64,000 bases of DNA from Rhizophagus irregularis (taxonomy: Eukaryota; Glomeromycota; Glomeromycetes; Glomerales; Glomeraceae): contig NC_089435.1 in NCBI RefSeq assembly GCF_026210795.1, positions 5,084,001 through 5,148,000 on the forward strand, given 5' to 3'. Position 1 is the stretch's first letter. Each line of letters begins with the position of its first letter. The notes beneath the pieces were generated by a model that was given only the letters and a program-made list of their open reading frames with translations, searched no databases and was not told where the DNA came from. Below are positions 49,171 through 58,579 of this stretch, piece after piece. The translations under genes were made by a program, and so were the position numbers.

Positions 49171-50889
49171 GTAATAAATAAATCTGCATTGAGATGAAAA
49201 AAAAATATTGTATCAAATGGTACAGTAAATCTATGATTAATTTTGGCTAACATTATACTGAAATTTCAGCCTAATATTAAAGTATAATATTTTGGCATCT
49301 AGTGATCAAATTTATATGATTTAGGCTTATTTAAAAACTCCTGATCTAACCTATATGTATACTGAATAGATTCCTGAATGGTGAAATATTGCATTCTAAA
49401 GATTAGACTAAGATTACATTATAGTATCAGTTTAAATTAATCTAATTTTACTGCAAATTGATTAAAATTTTTGAAAATCATATACAGTAATTTGAGAATC
49501 TAACTTGATGCTATTCTAATATTAAAATAGTACTATAAAATTGTCTAAGTTAGCTCAAATTGGATTGACTTATATGAAGTATTATTTTGATCTTTCAAAA
49601 TATTATATAGTCAATTCCTTTTATAGTCACTCTTATTATAATCACATTCTACTATATAGTTATATCAGTTGGATGTTTAAAACATTTTATTATTAAAATC
49701 TATTCTATATAGTTACAATACATCTATCGTTACTATTATACTTATTTTCAAAAATTTCATATTAAAAAGTACTGTTTATAGTTATAGTTTAATATGTAAA
49801 GAATATAATAAATTGCTCAACATCCAATGATTGTAAATAGATGTAACACAACTTGTTAGAATCATCTCATTGAGACAAATTGAATGGTAATAGTTTCATA
49901 TTTCTACTGTGCAAATAGTCTTATTTTTAATATCAATAAGTACAAGAATATTGAACAAAATTACAAAAATAAGAAAATAAAAATAAAAAATAAAAAATAA
50001 AAAGAGTAGTTTCACAACTCCTACTAGTAAAGAAAACTAAACTATTACAGAATCACATACCTCAACTTTACCTGAAGGTCAGTGTAAATTAGTTATCCAA
50101 CATCCTAAAATCCAGTCTGTTACTAGAGAGAAATCCTAAAAGGTTAAACTGTTAAGCAGTGCAAAAAATCCAAGTGCGAAATCTAAAATCCACTTTGAAT
50201 TATAAAAAAGTACATTCAAGAAATTCAGAAATCCTGAGAAATTGTTATTATAAAAAAGCTTGAAGCATCAAGAGGAAATTCAAAGAAAAGAAAAGCAGTA
50301 AAAAAATGGTGTCATATGGAAATAATATCTTAGAATGAAACTAAAGATAGAAAAATTTATTGTGAGGCATCTAAATATTCATGTAAAGGTTAACATGGAG
50401 ATCAAATAATAGCAGAGTTAAAATATTATAAATTTTCACAGGTCGAAGGGGCATCATTGTCCAAAATTCAAAAAATGCAAATTCCACATTTTTCTGGAAA
50501 ATGGTAGGAAATTGTAGAAAATGCTGCATTATGTTGAGCAATTTTTTGGAATAGTATTGTTACAACATTGTCCAATTTAGCAAATTTTATGAAAATTTGG
50601 GAAAATGCTACATTATGGCCATTTTCAAGCGCTTCCCTCAATGGGTTAATCGTTGACTAAAAAGGTAAAGTGTAAAGATCATTTAAGTCAAAAAAACCCA
50701 GAGCTATAAACCATCTTTTTTTTTCATAGAGCTACCAAAAATAGAAAATAATGGAATATAAAAAGAGATTGCTCATGCGCCTTATTTCCTTCACTTTCCA
50801 TTTTACACTATAGATCTTCAGCACCGACAAAAATTAATAATTATATTACTTTTTATATTAGAAGTTATTATAAAAAATAAAAATATACA

Positions 50890-52123
50890 AATGCAAAGAT
50901 CCGATCATCTTTTAACTGTCCTTACCACAACAAATATAATTTTATCAACTGTTTGTTTTCCATCCAGTATAAGATTGCAATGTCAGCCAAGACCTAAAAC
51001 TGAAGGGTTTTGGACAGATGTTTTCCCTACTTAGTAGATGGGAAAGGTTATAATTCTTTTAGGTGTTACTTTCGTATAACTCTTATCACTTTTCGTGCTA
51101 TTGTAACTTGATTAGAAACTCACCAAGCTTTTACTTTAGATGCCTCTAATGCAACACCTGTATGGAAACAAATTGCCATTGTATTATGACGATTAGCAAA
51201 TGGATCTGGAATAAGAGTGTTGGAACGAAACAACTTGGAATAAGTCAAGGATCTGTAAGTAATTTTACTGATTGATTTTTAGAAGTACTATTAGATTTAG
51301 AACAAGGACGAATTGCATGGCCACAAGGATCACATTTAGCAATAGTAATACAAGGATTTGAATATGGAGAAACTGGTCTAGGGTATCGCAAACTGCCTAA
51401 TATTATTGATGCAATGGATGGAGTACATATACCTATTCATGAACCTTCTGAGAATAGTGCCCGTTATGTTAATCGCAAAACTTTTCACTTTATCAACCTT
51501 CTTGGAGTTGTTAATCATCAGGGACGCTTTACTTATATACATACTGGTGAAGCAGGCTAGTAGACATTTATTATTATTTATTTATTTATTTTTATTTATT
51601 TTAATAATTAATTTATTATTATATACTATTATCATAGGAAGTGTACATGATGCCAGAGTGTTTTATCGTTCTTCACTTTATCATGAAATTTTGTTGCATC
51701 CCGAACATACAATAGGTTCCAGGTGGTTCTTACATTATTGCAGATGCAGCATATCCTCTCCGTACATATTTAATGAAAGCATTTCCTAATTATTATATGC
51801 TAACTGCTCGAGAATGTCACTTTAACAAAGTTCTTTCTTTAATGCGAATGGTTGTTGAGCAGGCATTTGGACATTTAAAGGAACGATGGTTGAAAGAAAT
51901 TTATTGTACAAATATAGAACAGATTGTTAAAATAATACATGCATGCTGTATTTTACATAATATTTGTATTGATATGGGAGATTTATTATCTTCAGAAAAT
52001 GTTAATAAAGAAATGGATGATGATATAAATGGTAATAATGAGTATGAAGCAGAAAATGAAGAAATGGAAGAGATGGTGAGTACTCAGAAGAGAGAATATT
52101 TAGCAGATCTTATAATTAATTAA
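50890..52123 (+). pseudogene. Harbinger DDE transposase, degenerate
   Basis: Conserved pieces in order: a helix-turn-helix-like N-terminal part (WKQIAIVL ... RLANGSG), LPNIIDAMDGVHIPIHEP with the first catalytic Asp, VHDARVFYRSSLYHEIL, IIADAAYPLRTYLM with the second Asp, and VVEQAFGHLKERWL with the catalytic Glu. This is the DDE_Tnp_4 order. The N-terminal part holds several in-frame stops (for example TGA near 51107 and TGA/TAG near 51276) and a shift near 51225. The putative intron after HTGEAG (about 51556-51640) has lost its GT donor, and a one-base shift lies near 51720. The 3' part (51773-52123) is still open. Confidence 0.85.
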
Positions 52124-52196
52124 TCATTATTAAACCTTACAAAGCTTCATTAATTACAATAAAATTATTTGCATATACATTATTAACTGCTCATAA

Positions 52197-53311
52197 TTAA
52201 AATTTCGTTAAAAACATTTTAAATAGTTCTATTTGTTCATTGTGCTGTTTTTGCTGAACTTCAGAAGCATAAATATATTGTTCTTTCATAATTTCAGCAA
52301 TAGTATCAGTCTGTTCTTTAATAAGAGTTCGAATCTCTTCTATATTTATTTTTTTTTCTTCAGAACGTGCTTTTTTTTGTTGTCTAGAGTCATTCTATAT
52401 GATATGAATAATGATTTGATTAGATATTAGAAAAAAAATAAAAAAATAAATATTAAAACGTCACTGACCTCTTCGATTTGTTCTTCAGCATTCTTTTGTT
52501 CTTTACGCTTAATCCCATAAATTGAGTCACTTGTAATTGGTGCAACTATACTCGGATCTTTTTTTAAAAAGCTATCCATGTCCTTAAAAAACTTCTAGTC
52601 ATTTTGGATAGCTTCGCCACCAGTGCTTTCAGTTTTATCCTTTATGTCACGGAATTTTTGGAGAAGTGCATCCCACTTCTGTTGAACTGATGTCTTTGTA
52701 CGTTCTTTTAAAGATGGACTTGCCATATCTGACTTTTAGATGTTAATAATAATTTTATCCCAGATTCGGTTCTTTTCTCTTGGATCTTTAACTTGTTGCA
52801 ATGCTTGCCATTGCATTCTTACTTCTTCAATAAGCATTCGAGTTTCTGATGTTGTCTATCTGTTTGTTGATTTAGGTGTATTGAAGTTAATAAATGGTAG
52901 AAGTTGATTGGATAGGACTTTGATTATTTATGGCTACAGAATTAAAAGGTGATTGATTTTCTTGATTATGAGTTACATGATGAGTAATAAGAGAAGGTTG
53001 AGAAGGTTGCAAGGTTATCTATAAAAAGAATTTCAAGTTTATTATCTTTCATATAGTATAATTATAAAAGAATAAATATTTACCGGATATCTTGTTGTGT
53101 TATTTAAAGGGTCCATATATACTGGATATCTTACTTCATTTGGCGTCAAAGGATCTATATGATTTATTGTTTCATTTTCGGCAAAAGGTAGTGTAGTGGA
53201 ATTTTGATGTTGTTGTAAGGATAAATTATTTGTTAGGTTGTTAAAAGGAGAAAAATGAGTGGTTGGAACGAAATTTTTAAAAGTTGTTTTAGTTCTTTTT
53301 TTTGGAGGCAT
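52197..53311 (-). pseudogene. Myb/SANT-like DNA-binding protein of the Harbinger element, degenerate
   Basis: Exon 1 starts at 53311 (MPPKKRTKTTFKNF). A Myb/SANT-like domain follows: EVRMQWQALQQVKDPREKNR, IWDKIIINI, then QQKWDALLQKFRDIKDKTES. A charged C-terminal coiled coil (EEKKINIEEIRTLIKEQTDT) ends at the TAA at 52197-52199. In Harbinger elements this second protein binds the ends and brings the transposase to the nucleus. In-frame stops occur, including TAA and TAG near 52890 and 52860 and a TAG near 52595. About 4-5 breaks are visible. Confidence 0.75.
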
Positions 53312-53462
53312 AATAAAACTCGATAAAAAAAGTAAGAGAGTGAAAGAGATTGTTCAAGTATTGATCACCATGTTTATTCCAATTTATTTCAATTGATCGT
53401 GATACTTAAGCATCATTTCAATCACTGGCCAATCACATTGAGGGAGGCGCTTGAGAACGGCC

Positions 53463-53934
53463 TATATCTCAAATGTAACATTTTGTAACATTATTATAAC
53501 ATTGTCATTAAAATCAAATTTTGCTTTTTTTTTGCAAATAGTGCATTTTTATGAAAATGCCACATTTTATCTTTAATGTGACATCATTGTAATAACATTT
53601 CATAAAATTGTTGTAACATTGTCAATTAAAATCAAATTTTATTAAATATTCCAATTTTCTAGCAAATGGTGTATTTTTATGAAAATTCTATATTTTCTGT
53701 CAAATGTTGCATATTTTCAGCAAATTTTACGTTTTTTTGGTCAAAATATTTTATTTTCATCAGAATGTTAAAATGTTGCATTTTTTTTTTTGAAAATGCT
53801 CAATAATATGCCATTACACTGAAAAATGTAGCATTTCACTAAATTACACTAAAAAGCATCACAATTATCATATTTTTTGGAAAATTCCACATTACATTAA
53901 ATTACACTAAACTAGGAAACGGAAACCGTTGTAA
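53463..53934. repeat. Degenerate minisatellite-like region
   Basis: Imperfect copies of TAACATTGT and ATGAAAATGCCACATTTT, 20-40 bp apart, continue the repeat style seen at 50450-50616. The Harbinger element split this region. Confidence 0.55.
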
Positions 53935-54832
53935 GTCCAGAGCGAAAGATTTTGTACAAAAATCCAAATATCTTTAAAAATTCAATTTGTACAAAAAATC
54001 TGGCGTTCTTAAAAAAAATAAAAAATGAAACGTTAGAAACATTTCTTTAAAGTTAAACAAATAAGAAAAGCCCCTTTTTACAATTTACCTTTAAAAGTCC
54101 AGCATATACAAAAAACCCACATTCCTAGATAAAAAAAATAAAAATGAAACGTTAAAAATGTTTCTTTAAAGCAAAACAAATAAAAAACAACTTACCAGTC
54201 AAGAAATCTAGAAATCCTAGGATAAAAGTAAGAAATGAAACGTTAGAAACATTTCTTTAAAGTCAAACAAATAAGAAAAGCCAAATTACCTTTAAAAATC
54301 TGGTGTGTACGAAAATCCCATGTCCCTAGAAATAATAATAAGTGAAACGTTAAAAACGTTTCTTTAAAACAAAACAAATAAAAAAACAACTTACCAGTCC
54401 AGTATATACAAAAAATCCAGAAACCCTAGAAAAAAAGTAAGAAATGAAACGTTAGAAACGTTTCTTTAAAGTTAAACAAATAAAAAACCCTCCACTTCCT
54501 AATTTACCTTTAAAGTCCAGTATGTACAAGAAATCCAGAAACCCTAGAAAAAGAATAAGAAATAAATCAAAAACATTCCTTTGAAGTCAATTAAAAAAAA
54601 ATATACTCACTAGATGAAACCAAACAAAAAAAGAGATTATCAGGTAATCATGTTTATCATAAACTTATTATGATTATTACACTTGTTTATTTTTGAAGTA
54701 GCACGAAATTTCAATGACACAATCTGTGCGGACCAATTAGAAATGACGCGTGCAGACAAACAGACATCGCCATGTGATCCAATATGTCATTAAGGTTCAT
54801 AAACATATATAGTCCTTCGCTTCGCTCTGGAC
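53935..54832 (-). other. Repeat unit bounded by GTCCAGAGCGAA inverted ends
   Basis: A 12-bp inverted pair, GTCCAGAGCGAA, bounds 898 bp. Read on the minus strand, the right end gives GTCCAGAGCGAAGCGAAGGA followed by a TATATA box, then a promoter-like leader, then the five microexon-intron units listed separately. It could be a transcription unit, a mobile unit, or both. No long open frame exists. Confidence 0.5.
54089..54565 (-). repeat. Tandem microexon-intron-like array 1 (minus)
   Basis: Five units of about 90-120 bp, read on minus. Predicted exons are 54543-54508 (36 nt), 54425-54395 (31), 54325-54290 (36), 54216-54196 (21) and 54124-54089 (36). Each is preceded by a CTAG acceptor with pyrimidine tract and followed by GTAAATT, GTAAGTTG or GTAATTTG. 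Introns share TTTAAAGAAACGTTTCTAAC and CGTTTCATTT. Exons share GGTTTCTGGATTTTTTGTA or its variants. Two unit types alternate (exons ending in TTTAAAG or in GACTG). No protein family is recognised. Confidence 0.7.
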
Positions 54833-55165
54833 AATTACACTAAAAATGTAGCACTATACTAGATTATGCAGCATTACACTAAGAAATACTGCAATTATAC
54901 TAGACAATGTAGCATTACACTAAAAAGTACCACAATTATTATATTTTTTTAGAAAATTTCGCGTTATATTGAAAAGTGTAACATTATGCTAGAAAATGTG
55001 AAATTGCACGTAGAATTGCACTAAAAAACACAAAATTACACTGAAAAATATGGAATTGCACTAAAAAACATGGAATTGCACTAAAAAATGTGGAATTGCA
55101 CTAAAAAACACAGAATTACACTAAAAAAATACAAAAAAATACTACAATTACAGTGGATAACATAG
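54833..55165. repeat. Degenerate 20-bp minisatellite, GCACTAAAAAACATGGAATT
   Basis: About a dozen imperfect copies; the best run is 55001-55130. Variants include ATTACACTAAAAATGTAGC. The same words appear at 53820-53910, left of the 898-bp unit, so that unit lies inside this repeat. Confidence 0.75.
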
Positions 55166-55620
55166 CATTGCACTTAATTATATTAAAATTGTTAGGTAAT
55201 TTTTATTTATTTGTAAAAAACATGAATATTATTTAATTTACAATATTTATAATCATGTTAAAATATGCATTATCTGTTATTTAACACTAAATACACTAAA
55301 CACATCAGTATATTCAACATACACGATGTGTTGTTTAATTTAATACAAAATCTTACTACTGAAGACTCCCTCTTTTTGTCACTATAAACAGGCGGAGGGA
55401 GCAGCAATGGCTCTCCCCCTATAGGTATTTTATGGCTTCTACTTGTTTACAGAGGAGGGGGCGAAGGGCTTTTCGTAAAGTTATTAGATATATATACATC
55501 TATCAAAAAATTATAATAAAAAAAAATTATTTTGGGAAAAAGGCCCCTGATATTACTTAATAATTACCGCAGCTTAACTGCGATATAACGAAAAAAAAAA
55601 TTAAGCTTTTTTAGCAAAAA

Positions 55621-55895
55621 CTTAATTTTTTTTTTCACGGCCTTTACTTCCCTTTCTTTCATCATTTTACCTTCCCTCTTTCTCTCACCTTTCCCTTCTC
55701 TTTTTCCCTTTCGTTCTCCCCCTCCTTTTTCGTTTCCTTTTCCTTTCCCTTTCATTCTTTTCATTTCATTTCCCTTTCCTTTTTGTTTTTCCCCTTCCTT
55801 TTTGTTTCATTTTCCCCTTTTTCCTTTTGTTCTTCCTTCCTTTTCATTTTCCCATTTCCTTTTCGTTCTTCTTTTTCCCTTCCTTTCCACTTTTA
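55621..55895. repeat. 270-bp polypyrimidine tract
   Basis: The plus strand is almost only C and T (CCTTTCCCTTTT-type words), purine-rich on the minus strand. The minus-strand open frame over it (Lys/Gly/Glu repeats) is a composition artefact. Such tracts can form triplex DNA; that is a known property of the sequence class, not shown here. Confidence 0.8.
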
Positions 55896-55940
55896 CTGTA
55901 AATTAGAAATATCAGAAATTTCCTTTCAGAAAACAAAAAG

Positions 55941-56330
55941 GTAAGTTTCAAATCGTTTAATTTGAAACTTTAATATTTTTTAGAAAATGTTCTAACGTTT
56001 CCTATATTTCCTTTTTTTTATAGATCTTTTTGCCATATTTAACTTAGAAAAATGAAACGGTAAGTTTCGAGGCATTCACCTCAAAACTTTTTTAAAAAAA
56101 TCTTTTCTTTTTTTAGGAAACATTACTAACATTTCCAATAATTCCTTTTCTTTATAGGTTTTTTTTGGCGTACTCAACTTAGGAAAATGAAAGAGTAAGT
56201 TTCGAATCATTTGATTTAAAACTTTAATTTTTTTTTTATTTTTTAGAAAATGTTTCTAACATTTCCTTTCATTTTTTTTATAGAATTTTCAGTATTTTGA
56301 CTTTGGAAAACGAGAAACTGAAGAGTAAGT
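55941..56330 (+). repeat. Tandem microexon-intron-like array 2 (plus)
   Basis: Three to four units of about 120-135 bp on the plus strand. Donors GTAAGTTT stand at 55941, 56060, 56195 and 56325; acceptors TATAG end at 56023, 56157 and 56283. The enclosed microexons are 56024-56059 (36 nt), 56158-56194 (37) and 56284-56324 (41). Introns share GTTTCTAACATTTCCTTTC with array 1 read on its own strand, so the two arrays are related and inverted to each other. No recognisable protein. Confidence 0.65.
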
Positions 56331-56823
56331 TTTGAAGCGTTTTGCTTTGAAATTTTTTAAAAAAAAAAAAATTTTTTTTTAATTTTTGTAAGGAAAGTTT
56401 TTGCCATGCTATTTTTTAATAAAAATTTGAAATTTGGATCATGTGATTAAGCTATATGCACTAACACATAATTATTTACAATTGTGTATTTACCCCAGCA
56501 TCACCCCAAGATTTCTAAGTAAAATTCCACCCCTACGTGACCGGTGATGTTTAAGGGGGAGTGAAAAAAATTTTTTTCACTACTAAAAATTTTCTAAGTT
56601 TCCAGAATACTTATGAAAAAATAAAAACGGTAAAGTGTAACGCAGGGTGACATTTTATGCAGGTCACGTGGGGTGAAAAATCTTGAAGCGACGCTGGGAA
56701 AGATCAATTGTATTAGATTCTTTATCCTAAATCCCCTATATAAATAAGTCTATTTTAAGGACACTCTTGTTTTGAATCATTGCGGTGCCAATAACATGTG
56801 ATTGTACTAGGAAGTATCATTTA

Positions 56824-57026
56824 GGGGATGGCCAGAAATGACGTCATTTCCTAAAGGAAGGGGACTATGATGATGTTACACACCTTTTATTTTTAGATAC
56901 TTGTAGTTAATATAATTCTAGCCAGAATTGTGTTTTAATTTTACATTTTCTAAAATGAATGATGACATAGGATGAGGAGGGTTCAAAAATCCTAAAATTT
57001 AAATTACGTCATTTCTGGCCATCCCC
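56824..57026. mobile_element. Harbinger-type MITE with TTA target duplication
   Basis: Perfect inverted ends GGGGATGGCCAGAAATGACG (21 bp identical with the next base) enclose 203 bp. TTA stands on both sides, the target duplication typical of PIF/Harbinger. The interior is non-coding and contains the palindrome AATTCTAGCCAGAATT. The ends differ from those of the 50617-53462 element, so it belongs to another subfamily. Confidence 0.87.
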
Positions 57027-57590
57027 TTACGCGTGCCCTTTGTCGCAATCCATTTTAGTAAATGATGATGCAAAGTATTTTTATCAATGGCTTTTATACT
57101 GTTTACTTTTTACTTTAATAAATTGACTTAAGCGCAAAAAAAAAGGTATTTAATTATCAACTATAAAGAATAGTTTTTTAGTAGTTGTATACAAAAGTAT
57201 GGAAGGAAAGTTAAAAATTTTTTTGAAAAAAAATAAAGGAAGTACTACTAATATCCTGGAGACTGATCAAAGTAATTGCAGCAGTAGTGATGTTAATGGA
57301 GCTGAGAGTATAGAATTAAATAGTCAAGTGACAACTTCTGCTAGTGTAGAAATACGAATAAAAGAATCACAACAAACAAGCGATAATCTAATGAGAAAAG
57401 AAACTAACGAAGAAAATGGTATTAGAAATATACTTATTATTGGCAAAACTGGTAATAGAAAATCTACCTTAGCTAATGTCTTGGTCGATAATAATGAGTT
57501 CCCAGAAGGAAAGTATAGGGTTAACGAGACAAAAGAAGTTAGAAGCAAAGAATTTAAGATTGAGGGAATAAAATATCGAGTAGTTGACAC

Positions 57591-58102
57591 TGTGACACGC
57601 CGCCCATAGGATATTAAAATAAAATATCGTATGTTGCCACCGACGTGTTGAGTTCAAATAATATCTATGCTTGGTTTAAAATAAAAATTAGTTACAAAAA
57701 TTACAAAAACATTATTTTCTTACCAAATATTATTTTAAATTCTCGAACTTAATAATACAATATTAATTAATTCTCAAGCGTACAATGAGCATATTCATAT
57801 TTGAATAACTTTTTAATAATTAATATTTTAATATTATTTTATTTGAGTCAAAAAAAAAAATTGACTCCTGAATTTCCTATCGAAATCCACTTGTATTTAT
57901 ACATTTTAAGAAAAAATATTTCTCATATTTACTATCTTTTCTAATAAAATTTGAAGATCTATTATCATATGACTATCTCGTTACACTAAACTAAACTATA
58001 AATATAATTTTATTGGCTAATTATTTACCCATCGGTTAATTATTTATCCTTCGGCTAATTATTTATCCTTATTCTATATTATTGTATTTTTCGGTTATTA
58101 CA
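57591..58102. mobile_element. Probable solo LTR
   Basis: The 512-bp insert starts TGTGACACGCC and ends GGTTATTACA, the 5'-TG...CA-3' termini of an LTR. ACAC stands on both sides as a short target duplication. There is no internal coding region, so it is best read as a solo LTR left after recombination. Gypsy or copia kinship cannot be decided from one LTR. The intact boundaries and well-kept flanking gene suggest a fairly recent insertion. Confidence 0.7.
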
Positions 58103-58146
58103 ACACAGTAGGAATTAGTGATACGAAATCTTTTCCCGATGAAGTA

Positions 58147-58579
58147 TGGTACATATCACCTAAACTCATCAAATAAAATTAGTGATTTTAAAAAGCTAAC
58201 TACTTGTTAATAAAATTATATGATAATTAAAAATGTAAACTGATAAAATTACACTTTGAGTTCTTCTCTTTCAAATTATCGGATTACTTTTTCTTTATTT
58301 AACATATTTCAAAAGTTATTAAAGTTTAAAGTTAGCATATTTTTATATATCTCTATATTAACTTATATATAAATGAGAAAATTTCAGAATTCTTCTATCA
58401 TGTGATATTGATTATAACCAATTATATTGATTTATTTGTTATAATAAATTGTGATCAAAATTTTAATTACTAAATAAAGTTAGACTATTGCCTTATTTAG
58501 AAGTAATAAATCTTAATTTAGTAATAATCATCATAAAATAAAAATTTGGACTATTGATGAGTTTAGGTGATATGCACCA
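58147..58579. mobile_element. TA-flanked MITE inside the GTPase pseudogene
   Basis: Inverted ends TGGTACATATCACCTAAACT and TGGTGCATATCACCTAAACT (reverse complement of the right end) match over about 26 bp with one difference. TA is duplicated at both sides. Removing 433 bp plus one TA restores the gene's reading frame across the site (GAA GTA TTA AAA). TA target and absence of coding sequence point to a Tc1/mariner-type non-autonomous element. Confidence 0.85.

Larger units (their letters stand above)
47313..50616. other. Gene-free stretch with repeat fragments
   Basis: No supported gene. It holds an inverted-repeat element (48672-49170), TA-rich remnants near 49600-49830, and near 50280-50440 a coding-like fragment (KKWCHMEIIS, DRKIYCEASKYSCKG) broken by stops, which could be a decayed zinc-binding transposon protein. 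From 50450 the DNA passes into degenerate TAACATTGT / AAAATGCTGCATTATG repeats that continue on the far side of the Harbinger element. Confidence 0.45.
50617..53462. mobile_element. PIF/Harbinger DNA transposon, decayed
   Basis: The 2,846-bp element has 27-bp inverted ends: GGCCATTTTCAAGCGCTTCC on the left and GGCCGTTCTCAAGCGCCTCC (reverse complement) on the right. TAT stands on both sides (50614-50616 and 53463-53465), fitting the 3-bp target duplications of this superfamily. Inside are a DDE transposase on plus and a Myb/SANT-like gene on minus, convergent, the standard two-gene content. Both genes carry stops, so the element is no longer autonomous. It inserted into a degenerate minisatellite region. 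Confidence 0.88.

Noticed and set aside
51406-51789. A separate membrane protein suggested by the 127-codon frame
   Set aside because: It is the wrong frame of the Harbinger transposase plus its AT-rich intron.
55564-55764. 66-codon minus-strand frame of Lys/Gly/Glu repeats
   Set aside because: It is the purine strand of the polypyrimidine tract.
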